Below, one piece after another: positions 1 through 12,433 of a stretch of 64,000 nt of DNA. This DNA is from Typha latifolia (Eukaryota > Streptophyta > Magnoliopsida > Poales > Typhaceae): assembly GCA_019914945.1 (NCBI GenBank), contig CM034103.1, forward strand, positions 13,454,001-13,518,000. Reading direction: 5' to 3'. Position numbers and translations under genes: made by a program. The notes below the pieces were generated by a model that saw only the letters and a list, made by a program, of their open reading frames with translations, made no database searches and had not been told where the DNA came from. Each line of letters starts with the position of its first letter. Within the stretch, counting starts at the first letter, position 1.

Positions 1-99
1 CCAAACTACTGGAGCCTTGGAGGGAAGGATTTTAAAAACAAAAACTTAAAATTAAAAAAAAAAAAAAAAGAAGAAAAAAACGATTTTGAGTGAGAATTT

Positions 100-1050
100 T
101 CAAAACTTTTTTTCAAATTTTGAAACCTCTTCCGAGTTGGAAGTAATGGAAGCGGAGGTCTTACTCTTGAACCCGGTTCGGACCGGCTTTTTTTTGTGCT
201 GGGGCGAGAAGAGCTGGCCGAAGGCGAAGACTGAGACCGACTTCCCCGAGCCGCGGAGCGAGCAGACCGGGTTGAACCGGAAGCCGGCCGAGTTGGACCG
301 CTCCATCCCCCTGAACCGGGGTCGAGGGCCGCCGCCGTGGAAGCTTCCGGGCGAGCTCGAGCTCCGCTCCAAGCCCTGGAACACCACCCTCCCCGAGGAA
401 CTCATCCGAGGGCTCTCCGCCGACGCCGGGGAGGACGAGGGGGAGGAGGACCGCCGGATCGGCCGGGGGCGCACGTGGCGGAGGCGCGGAGGGGGGTTTT
501 CCGAGGAGGAAGGGGAGGGGGAGGAGATCGAGTCGGGATCCAGGTCGCGGAGGAGCGGGAGGTCGAAGGACGGTTCGGTCGCGGCGGATCTAGGATTAGT
601 GTTACGGTGGAGGAAGCTCCGTAGGAATCTAGGGTTGGGTTTCCTGAGCGGCTTCTCGTGGTCCGTGTTCGCGGCTTGGGGCTTCTTGAGGCGGAGGAGG
701 AGCTCCCTCCACCGGCTCGAGCACCGCGGCGCGCTGGGGGAGAAGACTTCCGGGGGTCCGGATTCCGAGACTTCCACCGGTCCGAGATCCGTCTCCTCCA
801 GCCCCGCCGCGGACGGATGGAGCGGGACCAGCTTCCCTCCAGAGAAGAGCTCGTCAGCGGGGAGCATCGCGATGGGATCATCATCGACACGGAACTCGAA
901 CTCAGCGGGGTCCTTCTCGCCTCCGCCGACCGGGTCCTCCGTCTCCGGCGTGGTTTCGCAGGGGAAGGAGACCCTAGGGCTGAGACATCCATAAGAGGGG
1001 AGGAGGACCTCCGGCGAGACGGCAACGCTGTTCGCGACTACGGAGGCCAT
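100..1050 (-). CDS. DUF1645-like plant protein, intronless
   Basis: Single-exon gene of 316 residues, starting at the ATG at 1050-1048 and ending with TGA at 102-100. The N-terminal third carries PIAMLPADELFSGGKLVPL, which resembles the ADELF-x-x-G-x-(I/L)-x-PL signature I associate with plant DUF1645 proteins. A short WRELLLRLKK segment follows. The middle is a long low-complexity Ser/Pro/Arg-rich stretch, and near the C-terminus lies VCSLRGSGKSVSVFAFGQLF, a block I recall from uncharacterised plant proteins. No signal peptide, membrane segment or catalytic motif is visible. Such proteins are generally regarded as disordered regulatory proteins of unknown role, so no function is claimed. The high GC of the coding region against AT-rich flanks is typical of one class of monocot genes. 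A TATA-like box lies about 80 bases upstream. Family assignment is moderate; that it is a gene is well supported. Confidence 0.7.
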   Translation of the reverse strand: MASVVANSVAVSPEVLLPSYGCLSPRVSFPCETTPETEDPVGGGEKDPAEFEFRVDDDPIAMLPADELFSGGKLVPLHPSAAGLEETDLGPVEVSESGPPEVFSPSAPRCSSRWRELLLRLKKPQAANTDHEKPLRKPNPRFLRSFLHRNTNPRSAATEPSFDLPLLRDLDPDSISSPSPSSSENPPPRLRHVRPRPIRRSSSPSSSPASAESPRMSSSGRVVFQGLERSSSSPGSFHGGGPRPRFRGMERSNSAGFRFNPVCSLRGSGKSVSVFAFGQLFSPQHKKKPVRTGFKSKTSASITSNSEEVSKFEKKF

Positions 1051-1125
1051 CGGAGACCATTAACGGCGAAAAGTATCGGCAATAATAACTCACCCCGATG
1101 AACGGAAAGAGTAGCGGAGCAAGAG

Positions 1126-1133
1126 AATTTATA
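1126..1133 (-). promoter_or_regulatory. TATA-like box of the DUF1645-like gene
   Basis: On the minus strand this reads TATAAATT, about 76 bases before the ATG at 1050. The distance suits a short 5' leader. Seen in sequence; role inferred from position. Confidence 0.4.
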
Positions 1134-1140
1134 TTGCGGT

Positions 1141-3214
1141 TTGCACCCATTTTACCTATTCTCGCTCACGTTTGACGCGCGCGAATAGGTAAGTGACACG
1201 TAGTAACCCGATGATTAATTGTCGTGATAAAAAATTAGTCGAGTTTATTGTTAACTAAATTGAAACCTTTTCATTTGGCATATATATCATCTAATGCTCA
1301 TGCTTTTTTGGATACATAACACATAATTGCCTAGTTGCATCCATGACAAAAGAGTGTTGGATCACTATACACTCGAGTCCAAATCTATTATACCTACCAC
1401 TCCATATAGTATGCATGTGAATATGTTATGTGATGCTGGGGCTAAAGCATATGCTTTAGACATGACCCACTTTTTCTCTCTCCATGGAGACAACCCAAGC
1501 TTTTAGGACATGGAACATGGCATCTTTTATCTCTTTCCTCATGTCCTCACCCTTCACTCCATAAAGGTAACTATTATAATACATTCCGATTGGATCTTTG
1601 TACCCACTCTTCTACTAAATTTTTTATACAAAGACAAAGTGAGCATAATATTATGTGGCAGGTGTGGAAATGTATTGTGTTAAGTTTAAACATGTCCTTC
1701 AGTCGACTCGTTAGCTAACTTAGGAAAAAATTAATGTTATTGGCGCTTATGGTAACCGAGGCAGTTAAGTAATATAATACAATTTTCTTAATTTTTTTTA
1801 AAAATTATATAGAAACATGTGAGCTTCTACGGCGTATGGGAGGATCAGGAAAAGGTCTGGTCCTACGACCTTGTGCTAACTAATGAATATTTTAAGAACT
1901 TCTATATCAAAATTACGATACCTAATCTCTCTAATCTCCTCATTCGGAGGGACTAATGATGCTCCAGAGGTGAGATGGGAGGGATAGAGAGCTCTTGTAA
2001 GGGTTAACATCATCCTTAACGATTGACACTATTACCGAGAGACATCATCCTCAGCTTTTGACTCTAATCGGAGCTTTTTGTAACTATAACGGTTAATCTG
2101 TAACCATAGAGAAGAATAGTGGTTTGATATGCTTGGGTTTGGGCCGGGCTGGACCGGATCTCGACCCTCATATTTTGTATCAATGTCTTGGGCTTCTCCA
2201 ATTTCTCCTCTAAACGTGGTATCTGGGCCCTTAGAGCAGCAGAGTTGGAGTCTTTGGCTAATTATTTTGATGTGGTTTATTTGAGTTACGCTCTTGTGTT
2301 TGTAGAGGTGCTTGTTGTTTAGATATGGCAGAAGAAGTAGGGTTTATAGATGAAACTTTATTACCAAAGCTTATAGTATATATAGTGATTTTTAAAGGTG
2401 TGCAATATGTACTCTCGCCCATTCTTATACCAAATACGATGAGATGCATCTATAGCTGCACTGACATAAATGCAAATCTTTTGAAAAAGATGTTTGCTTA
2501 GATCTAAATGGTTGCTGATAGAACCTTGCAATACTTGGTGTCAAGAAGCAAACCGAATGATATTTGGAATTTGGTTATCTAAGTTTGTTTTTCTCTTCAG
2601 GATTTGGTTTTGATTATCTGAGTATTTTGAGAAGGCTGAAATGGAATGCTAGCTAGGAGGTGGATAAAGTGGTTGGTGTTTGATTCTTCTGCTTGTGTCT
2701 GCTGAGTATTTTTTTTTTTTCTCTCTTCACATTCTGAGATACTGTCAGCTGCTGATTGTGAGTGTATATATCAATTCCTTGGATATAAAATATTAGAATC
2801 ACCGTTCTCTAACGGTTTAAACTTTTCTATCTCAAAGCAACTCTATCCATTTATAAATACAAGATAATTCTTCTCCATCATTGCAAAGGGCACCTTATGT
2901 CACTTTGAACTTCAGAGAAACAACCTAGTGTATAGTGAGGAACACTTCACCTTGACAATTTAAAATTTTGTCTATGAACTCTTAGATTGCCTCAGCATTT
3001 ACCTGGATAAACCTTATGTTATGTCATTCTCCAGCATGATTTTTTTTTTCTGAAAAAAAAAACAGAGTCATGGTGTGTTACGCAAAAAGATTAGACGACA
3101 TGTTTGACTCATAGTAGTGCAAAGATATTCCCTTCTTATTTACTCATGGATTGATATGAAAACCTCAAATTCTTTGTGCAACCCATGGAATTCCACTCAC
3201 TTTTGGAAAATCTA

Positions 3215-3266
<52 letters not shown>

Positions 3267-5585
3267 TGCTGTCAATAAACTCTTTATTTTCAGATTTCTA
3301 TTTTTATTGATAATTTTGGTCATGAATAGTTATGAGACAAATAGATTTGTCGTTGGAACTTTGATATGTTTGTAGTCTGTTGATTGTAATGTTCCTTTGA
3401 GAGAGAGAGAGAGAGAGAGAGCTGAATCTACATGTAACTATGTAAGCCAATAATGTCTTCACTTCTATGATAGAGAGCAAATGGCCTTGTGAAGGGTCCT
3501 TTTCTGATTGTGACCCAGTGTTCATCTGACCTGGTTCATTCCCTCTTTCAATTGGAAGGACCCCAGTGAAGAGGTTATCCAAATCAAGTATATAAAAGTC
3601 TCAATTCAATATGTGGGCCTGAAAATGACACTTATGCTTATGTCCATTTGTTAGTTAATTTTAACTATATAGACTCTTCTCTGCAGGTTCTTCTAATTCC
3701 TTTGGTTGCATCAAATTAAGCTGCAAGCCTGCAACTATTATCATCAAAGTATCATTGTGTGAAGAACATATATCTAAGCTTCGACAAGGTCTGTCCTATT
3801 CTGATATTGCAGTATTTCTCATATTCAGGGCAACTTTGATTTGCAATATGTTCACCAGAAATTTAGGAGAACATAGGGCCAATAATAAATGCTGCTGACT
3901 GTCATCTTTATCTACCAGACTCCATAGATGTTTGCTATTAATGATCTGTGAGCTACCTGAGTTTGACTCATTCTGATTAGTTTCATAAATTGAGGAGGAA
4001 CAAATGATCAGTGTCATCTGCATGGGGCCCATGACATGCCTGTGTGTGCGTCTCGCGCCATCCCATCGGTCGATTTGCGCATCGAAAGAGCCTTTCCAAT
4101 TGGCTATCAGTGACAAAGGGAAGGTGATAGATTCTTTACAAACTTCAAGCAGTCTGTAGTTGGTTCCTAGCTACTTCAGAGGGCCTTATCAGTGTTATAG
4201 AGATCAGGGGAGGGGAGGGGGGGACAATCCTCACAATCACTAACTTTTCCATTGTAGAGGAAGATGAGATTGTTGTCTTGCTCTTATCCATTAGATTCAT
4301 CTGAAGCCATTGCTGCATGATTATTGCCTCAAGGGTGGGGAATTGGCTGGCCCACTGAAGGCCTCATGATCTTCATCAGATGGTGACCGTTGCGACAGGT
4401 GGGCGATCGCACGTGGAGGCCATGTGGGACGTGGGCCAATCGCCGTCCATTTCAAGTGCCTGTGACGTTGGATTAGTATACCATGAATAGAGCTCTGATA
4501 GGAGATTTTACTCTGGAAATTCTGTATACTTCTGTACATGTTGTGGTAGACTCCTGGAAATGGTTTTTAGAAGGTTTAAACTCCTCCAGCAACATTACTT
4601 TCAATTAAAAGGGGAGACCCAGAAGATTGAGACCTAGAAAACTTCTATTTTAAGTTTAATTATGAGGCTAAGATTCACTACTCGTACAAAATTCCACATT
4701 GAGCTTTCAGAATATGCCAATCTCTTGTAACGAACCTATTGGCTATTCCAACCACTGTTATATATATATATATATATATATAAGCCCATTTTAGATATTT
4801 TAAATAAGACAAAATATTCTTTTTTTATGTCATCTTTTAATGTTAACCTAACCCAGAGCCGGTTCTATAATAAATATTTAGTAAGATATAAAGTACGATT
4901 TACAAATATTAAAAATATAGTTCACAAATATATAAAACTATAGGTGTTAAATGCAAAATTTTCATATATTTCTTAACCAAACTAGGGTGTTATAAATTTA
5001 TCCTCGCAGTGAAAAGCTGAATAGTTCACGATAAGTATAGATGCCATCAATTTATCTTATTCACAAATTAAATAAATTAGAAATAAACTAGAGACGTGTT
5101 AAATAAAATAGAAGGAATATTAGATTCAAACTTATATTAGATAATAAAATAAATAAAATATTCTCATCCTTCTCACATTTTTTTATTTATATATCTACGT
5201 TTTAAATCTTACATAAAATGCCAAGAATTTTAATAAATTTATTTATTTAGAGTTAACGTGTCAGAAATAGACTCGTTTTAATAATAATTTTACGTGGTGA
5301 CTAATTTGATAAAAAAAACTACAAATATGGATGGTAAGTAGTAACAGCCACCGGAAGTCAGCATCAAGGAAAAGATGACATGAAGTTGGTGGGCCACCAA
5401 CATCATCATGCCACGTGTCATCGGCACAATTTCCGAGAAAGCAATCCCCTCTTCCAATACCATTTCAACCATCCTCTCCTCTCCTCATCTCTCTCTCTCC
5501 CTCCTTTAGTAGTTGACTTGGGATTCTTATTAATACCTCATTCTCCTCACCCCTGCTCTCCTCCTCCACCTCCTCTCTCTCGACC
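1141..5585. other. Spacer between DUF1645-like and NAC genes
   Basis: AT-rich intergenic DNA with no supportable gene. Short open frames on both strands lack recognisable motifs or splice context. It holds microsatellites at 3219-3265, 3399-3421 and 4759-4782. The last 200-300 bases form the NAC promoter and leader, which is rich in CT runs (about 5480-5580). Confidence 0.6.
3219..3265. repeat. (AT)n microsatellite
   Basis: About 23 uninterrupted AT units in the spacer upstream of the NAC gene. A (GA)n run follows at 3399-3421 and a (TA)n run at 4759-4782. Confidence 0.95.
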
Positions 5586-7376
5586 ATGAGCTTCTTAAGC
5601 ATGGTAGAGGCGAGATTGCCTCCGGGATTCCGATTCCACCCGCGGGATGACGAGCTCGTGGTCGACTACCTCTCGAAGAAGCTCCATGGCGGCGGCGGCG
5701 GAGCCGGCAATGGCGGGGTCTACGGATTCCCGATGATGATCGACGTCGATCTCAACAAGTGCGAGCCATGGGATCTCCCCGGTGAGACCGCCGAACTTTG
5801 ATCAAGCCTCTTCGGTTACACTACTCTCTTTGGATCTTTCTACTCTTTATTGGCACCCTAAGTTGTTTGGTCACTAGATGTTGGATTTTCAATTGATTCT
5901 TCTTCTTTGTGTGTTTGCGTGTGCGTGTGCGTGTGCGTGTGTTTAATCTTCAAGAATATCTCCAGATTCTAAATCTTCTATTTGTTTATATTTCGGATTG
6001 GTTCCTGAATTTATAACGAGAACAATCTCGACGCGTCCGTCTTATCTTCTTTTTTGCCTTCCTTTTCCTCCTCCTATAACTGAAAAGTATTCCATTCACT
6101 AACCTCCTCATCTGTCTTCTTCCTCCAAAGCTTGATGGCCTGCCAACTTTGTGACCTCAAGTTCTGTTTTCCCCCAATTCTTGTAGGACGCCACCTTTGA
6201 TCGTGACAAACATGAAGGTTAACTCTGATATCCTACAAGAAAGTTCTCTCTTTTTTTTTCCCCTAAATATAATGAAAGATCATATAATTCAAGAATCCTC
6301 TGTAATTATTGCCCACCAATTATACTCATAACTATTCAATGATATGATAATAGGATAAACTTAGTCTCTTTAAAAGGTAAAAACTTAAGTATTTCTGAAT
6401 TATGTTTTAATATTAAGGGATCAAAATAGTTGCATCTTGAACTGCATAAATTACTCTTCTAATATGTTCTTGCAATACTTTATACCTTTGTTACAGAAAT
6501 AGCATGTGTGGGGGGGAAGGAGTGGTACTTCTTTAGCCTCCGTGATCGGAAATATGCCACTGGTCAGCGGACGAATAGGGCAACGCAGTCCGGTTATTGG
6601 AAGGCGACCGGGAAGGACCGGGCAGTGAGCCAGAGGGGAGTGCCTGTAGGGATGAGGAAGACACTGGTCTTCTATCAGGGGAGAGCCCCAAAGGGGAAGA
6701 AGACTGATTGGGTTATGCATGAATTTCGCAAGGAAGGACAAGGTGATCCTTCGAGGTCTTCATTCAAGGTAATATTTATGGCTGCAACTCATTTTACTAG
6801 TTATTACAGAGGGACAAATTGCTAACCTTGTATGAAGATTTTGGTGATAAACAATAGAAATTGATATCAGTATGACAAGACTGTAAATTGTGGTTTCACA
6901 TGAGTAATTTTCCTAACAATACGACAAAAATTTAGAAGTAACTATCACTTGCATGATGGGTAATAGTTCCAAATTTGCGGTCCATTCACCAAAATTTTCA
7001 CATACTTCGTCAACTGTATCTAATGAGGAGCCATAAAAAAACTGCCGATATTGTTAGTTTAGTTAGAAACTGGCATGGGATTTTAGAATTAATCAAGCTC
7101 ATGCGAATTCATCAGTCAACAGAAAAAAAATTGGGAAGACTATTATAAGATTCTACTGAGAATTGAGTTTCATTTTTTATTAAGAGAAGTTTATTTCGAC
7201 TTTTCCTTTGTACTAAATATCTTTTTTTTTTCTTTGTTGTCTGTCATTCTCACGCCAGCTATAAATCCCTCAAGGAAAAGTTGCTCTCAAATATACTCTT
7301 GCCCAACATTCTTTATGAAAACAAAATTCTTTGTCTTAGTCTAATTTATTAAATTTATTTTCATATTTTTGTCTAA

Positions 7377-7418
<42 letters not shown>

Positions 7419-8093
7419 CTTTCTCATCATATCCCTCTCCATCTTCCAAAAAGAATTCTATGTAACATCTTAGGTTACACAATAAGATTCATATTGCAAC
7501 TTTCAACCTTTCCTAGTACACTTGCAGATCATCATCTAAAACTTCATCTATCGCACTAAGTTATTGTTAAAAATTTCATAACCACCGAACCTTATGATAT
7601 ATAAATTTTCTCCTGTTTTTTCTTCTTTGAACAGGAAGACTGGGTCTTATGTAGAGTGTTCTATAAGACTAGAGGAGTGACCTCTAGGCCAATAACTGAT
7701 ACAAGTTATGAGGGCACGAGCTCTCCATCTCTTCCTCCTCTAATAGACACCTTCATCACCTTCGACCAAGCACCGCAGGGCTTAGAGAGCTACGAGCAAG
7801 TGCCCTGCTTCTCCAACCTAGCTCAGGGCTCATCTTACTTGCGCGAAAATGCCATGCCTTCATCCATGCCTTTGGTTGAAAGAAGCTTTCACAACAAGAG
7901 CTCAGGATTGATGGACTTAGGCTCTTGTGAGCAGAAGGCAATAAGGGAAGTCTTGAACCAGTTCACAAAGTTGGAGAACACTCCAAAGATGGAGATCACT
8001 CCAAAGATGGAGATCACTCAGAATTTGCCTCAGGGATGCTTAGAGAGCTACTTTGCTGAGAATGGACTCTCCCATGTGTGGAATAATTTTTGA
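5586..8093 (+). CDS. NAC021/022-like: NAC-domain transcription factor, NAC21/22 (NAC1) type
   Basis: Three exons: 5586-5781, 6497-6768 and 7635-8093 (TGA), giving 308 residues, normal for this clade. The first two introns of NAC genes sit at these places. The NAC domain covers about residues 10-166: subdomain [20 protein letters not shown], then [13 protein letters not shown] just after the first junction, the [13 protein letters not shown]-contact segment, [10 protein letters not shown], and [11 protein letters not shown] at the start of exon 3. The N-terminal [10 protein letters not shown] and overall layout fit the NAC21/22 group, which acts in auxin-linked root and organ-boundary development in known plants. 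A second in-frame Met six codons in could also serve as the start. The C-terminal region carries a miR164 target site and an 18-base tandem duplication. Expected to act in the nucleus as a dimer. Intron 2 contains an (AT)n tract at 7381-7410. Confidence 0.95.
7381..7410. repeat. (AT)15 microsatellite in NAC intron 2
   Basis: Fifteen AT units followed by a T run. It lies wholly in the intron and has no effect on the reading frame. Confidence 0.95.
7795..7815 (+). promoter_or_regulatory. miR164 target site in NAC exon 3
   Basis: A 21-base stretch encoding EQVPCFSN whose 3' 16 bases (from AGTGCCC.. to CTTCTCCA) are the exact complement of the 5' part of the conserved miR164. Only two mismatches fall in the whole duplex, both in the part facing the 3' end of the miRNA. 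This is the usual position in NAC1/CUC-group mRNAs, where miR164 directs cleavage. The site is seen in sequence; cleavage is inferred from the family. Confidence 0.9.
7981..8016 (+). repeat. 18-base perfect tandem duplication in NAC coding sequence
   Basis: The unit CTCCAAAGATGGAGATCA occurs twice in a row, adding six codons (repeated TPKMEI) to the acidic C-terminal region without breaking the frame. Two identical copies suggest a recent event. Confidence 0.95.
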
Positions 8094-10565
8094 AATGGAG
8101 TGAGATTACTAGGGGATTGTTAAAGTAGGGATTGATTGTATAGTATTGGTAGCTTCTTAAAGGTCTTTTCTGTATATACATGCACATATACATATTTGTG
8201 TTTGTAAATGTATATATGCATATAGAAGGAATTGGCTACTTAGCATTGTACATATTTCTATGAAGGAAAAAAAAGAAGCATCTTCTTGGGTGTTTAAATC
8301 CTAATTTGCCTAGATTTTAAGGCCCAAAACTACTAGCTATTTGACAAGTATTTTACAAGTAAGAAGCAATTCTTTTCGATGTTGTATAGATTTGGGAAAA
8401 AAGAAGAATGAAATTAGCTGAAGACTAGCACTAATAGATTATGCCTTCATCTTTCCTTCTTTTTTCACCATGGGTGCAGACTAATTTGATTTTATTTTTT
8501 CAGTTTCTAGAAAACCTATTTATTCAATTCTGGTATGATTGTAAGTCAAATTTCTATTAGCCCTTGTCTTGAAGTTCTTGTTGCCTTTTCCAAATTTAAT
8601 TAGTGGACTTGACCTAAAACCTAAAGACTCAAGGATTACTTCTTTCTTTGTAAATTCAATTTCCGAAAAAAATGAAAACATAGGCATCGATCTGATTTAA
8701 TGAATAATGCCATTCAATAGTGTTTAGCGATCGAATAATCTTCTTATATTGGCAAACAAATCACCAAGCAATCACATCTGAATGCTTCACCCAGTTAAGT
8801 CAGACTATTGATACAATAGTTAACATCTATTTTACTACTAGAACAGAGGGATGACTTCAACCCTAAACCTACCAGCTATACCTCATGGTTCACATTACAT
8901 TTAAAATACTCACATAGATTGCCAACCTTTGGATCATGTTCTTGGTCAAACCCAGGAAGCTCACAAATCTATTGGATTGGCAGATATCTATCCACATCAA
9001 TTAACAAAATTGTGTTAGTTAACTATATCAAATAGTCAGATAGATGTCTTGATGATTAGAGAGAGGACCTGTCATGATTTCACATATATGAATGGAAGTC
9101 AAGACTAGTTTAGGAAAACTAGATGAGTAGAATTTTATAAGTTGGCAAACTTTCACTAGTTTAAGAACATTAATTGAGAGAATCCTTGTCAAATTTGATT
9201 CTATATGCTACACATTAGATTTTGCTGGCATTAAACAACTATGAGGCAAGTAGGAAATAACATATTCTACATCACATTCACGCAATTTATTTTTCTTTCT
9301 TTCTTTCCATGAGATTGAAGTATATGAGAGAATATTTTCACAGCTTGCCTGCTAACAACTAGAATGAGAATTTTAAAAACCTTTGCATCCGTCACAGAAA
9401 CGTAGCAGAATACCAGCACAACTACTTGGACTGTCAGGTTAATAGAGCTATCAATAATTGGAATTCCAACAGTTTGTACTTGCTCTCAACCAAACAAATT
9501 TGTGTTCTTCCTACCACAAAAAGAAAATTTTCTTTTCACACCTAACAAAAATATAGTTGATATCCTATGTACCACTGCCGTGTTCAATTGCTAGATTCAA
9601 ACAACTTGCACTTACTTTTTTGCTCAAGTGGTAATGCAAGTGGGTATAGCATGCATATTCTTAGTCCTAAGTGGCTTTTCATAGGATAATCTTGGCCTAT
9701 AATTAGATATATTTATTGACCAACATTGCTAACTCTATCACATGATTAATCATGTACTACACAACTGTAGATCCAAAATAAAAAACATAAAAAAGAACAA
9801 ATCTATTGAACATTATTTCACTCTTTTTTTTGGCAATCATATAAAACACCCTAGTTTGGGTCTTCAGTGAAAAATCTAATGATGTATACAAAGGATGGTT
9901 CAGTGTGTCCACTAGCATTTTATTAAGTATACTGGGGTCGAATTAAAAATAGTAAAAAGATGGTGTACAAAACATTATCAAATGATGCAGTGTGTGACAT
10001 GAAAAATCCAAGAAATTAATAAACAAAGTAACAACTACTGGAATGCTAGAAAGAGCAGTCCAGAAAATTTCCACCATCAAATTCAGGGCTAAGTACTCAG
10101 AAAACAAACTTGCGTGACTCTGACTTTGAAGCCAACCAGATATGTTCCAATACCACAATTCACTCATAAAAATCAAATGAAATCTAAGAGGCAGGGGTGA
10201 CTTCTGAAAGGATAAAATCAAGAGATAATAACACATCATATCAACACGAGTAGCTATCACTTAGCATGTAAGCTTCCACTGGAGATACCACACAATAGGC
10301 AAATGCCAAAGCACACTCAAACTACAAACTCAAATGTGATATGTATATATTTGCATTCTCACAATAAAATAAGCACATTATTGTTGCATTATGTATAGAC
10401 GTACAAACGAGAAAACTCATGCCTGCTTTATAAAGAATTGAACATTCACCAAATTCTTGAGTCCTGTAATGTTCTGTAACATAAACCCAGGTTCCACAAA
10501 CAAAATGAATGGTCGCCAGTTAGATTACAAAAATATGTATTATCACCACCACCAAGACAGCGCAC
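8094..10565. other. Spacer between NAC and LSD1 genes (tail-to-tail)
   Basis: Two convergent genes end into this AT-rich spacer. The first 150-200 bases are probably NAC 3' UTR and the last 150 bases LSD1 3' UTR. The open frame at 9943-10260 on the minus strand lacks motifs and is not supported. No other feature seen. Confidence 0.5.
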
Positions 10566-12081
10566 TCACTTTTTCTCTGTCGTAATCCCAACAACAAAAT
10601 TGCATACCTGCATTAAAGAAGGAAACCAGAATCTTTCATTTAACTAAATACATAATTTCAGAAAAGTTCACTACATGAAGGGCCGTAAGAGATTACCAGT
10701 TTTCCATTTTCATCGACTGACATAGGATTCTCTACCACAACTGTCTGTGTCTGAGCTTGTTGGTGAGGCTACAATCACCAAAAGAAAAAAGTCTTAGTAC
10801 ATTATACTTGATATCACTAGCATGAGTTAGCAATACAAGAAATATTTGAAGAAACATACGGCTGGAGGAGGAACGGGTGTAGGCACAGGATTACGCACTC
10901 TTGTGTTACTTGTCTGCAAAAAAAGGTGCAAAAGCAAATACCAAACTCCAGTTGAATAACTAAAACTGGCGAAAGCTGAAAAAAAATGGTACACAGAAGA
11001 GTATACAGATCTAAACATACCCTAACATTGGTAACATAATGACACACTGCACACTTTACGGATGGAGCCCCATAGGGATACATCAGAGCGGTACGACAAC
11101 TGCCACAAGTCACATGAGCAACCTGATTTGCTGCTTTCCATGCATGAAAGTTAACCATTTTCAGGACATCAAATTAAAGAAAAACAAAGGAACAAATCAT
11201 AAAGTCATGAATATGCACATATTGTTTGATATATAATAAACAATTGATTACTTCCAGTATTTGTATAGTGCCCCTCATTTGGTTCAATCAGATGTTTATA
11301 CATTAAGACCAACAATAGCATTTGCTTTCTGCATACCTTTTTGTCTCCTCATTATCAAAAAAGAATTCATAAAGAAAAATCTATTATGGAACAATTTTTA
11401 TGCTCCTTCTAATTGTTTCTGTTTGTTGTTCAGTGACGCAATATAGTTTCTTTCCATTCTTATTCTTTTCTTTGTCCAATCAAAGTTTTTTATTTATTCA
11501 TTAGCTAAGATTTTTGAATTCAGTTCTTCAGTAACTATAGTTTAACAATACTTTATTCTAATTACAGAGAAACAAGTGATGCATAACCCACTTGTCATGT
11601 CCAAGAATGGGTAAGTCACAGATGTCAGTAGTAAATTTGCTCTAAGTGAGCTTACTACTGGTAAAAAAATTGCCAACATTTGGCTTGGTTTTGTATTATA
11701 TTCCATTAACACCGACACAAATATTTAATAATTCAATGATGAAAAAGGTAGAAACTAAGTAACCTGTTCTCGCAGAATTGATAGTGTTACAGCAAGAACA
11801 TCTCACACTTGTTGCACCACGACTATACATAAGCATAGTTCGACAACCTCCACATACTAGCTGAGATGTCTCCGTTACTGGAAATCTAGGACAATAATTT
11901 TAGTATTCAATGATCCAACAAGAAGATGCATTTTGAAATTAAAGTACATTAATCAGAGGGAAGGAGGACCTGATGGCCGCAGTGAGGTTATTGTGTTGCA
12001 TATTGCACAGCAGACGTTGGTGGCTCCCCTGGGGTAGAGAAGAACACTCCTACAACCATTGCACACTAGTTGACTCTGCAT
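10566..12081 (-). CDS. LSD1-like: LSD1-type zinc-finger protein (three zf-LSD1 fingers)
   Basis: Six coding exons on the minus strand: 12081-11970, 11877-11764, 11130-11021, 10913-10860, 10768-10697 and 10607-10566, giving 167 residues. Three zf-LSD1 fingers are intact, with cysteines at about 7/10/25/28, 46/49/64/67 and 84/87/102/105, each with the CxxCRxxLxYPxGA pattern (finger 2 reads YSRGA). A proline-rich linker and the conserved [19 protein letters not shown] tail ending in TTEKK complete the protein, matching known plant LSD1 in length and order. LSD1 in Arabidopsis is a negative regulator of superoxide-triggered cell death that binds bZIP and metacaspase partners. That role is family knowledge. 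The start MQSQLVC follows a splice acceptor two bases before the ATG, so the 5' leader is in one or more upstream exons, probably near 14.1-14.4 kb. A composite hAT-like element lies upstream at 12,434-13,223. Confidence 0.93.
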
Positions 12082-12433
12082 AACTGGAATTTCAATAATC
12101 ATCTTTCAGCAGACAAAATATGGGCATATGTATTAAAAATCAACGCTTAACTACAAAATAACAGTTATAATTCAGAGAAATGACTGAACCAGTATCTACA
12201 TAAACAAACAAGAACATTAGAACTGTTAAACATATTCTATACATGTTAATGGTTTAAGCAAACACTTGCAACTTGCAAGACCACATGACATGGTGGATAA
12301 TAAATTCAGCATGATGCTCAAGGCATTCTACTCATTTCTTAACAACAAAGTTAGATAATTAAGTCATACTTTGCATATAGTCCAGCAGTTTGTGCATTTC
12401 CACTGATTATTACAGCTGACTAGATCTAATAAA

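Noticed and set aside
86..1101. Long plus-strand frames (302, 95 and 147 codons) opposite the DUF1645-like gene
   Set aside because: They lie antisense to a GC-rich coding gene, where stop codons are rare, and show only low-complexity Arg/Glu/Gly sequence without a known motif.
9943..10260. 105-codon minus-strand hydrophobic frame in the NAC-LSD1 spacer
   Set aside because: T-rich composition gives Phe/Leu/Ile by chance. No ATG context, splice partner or known motif.
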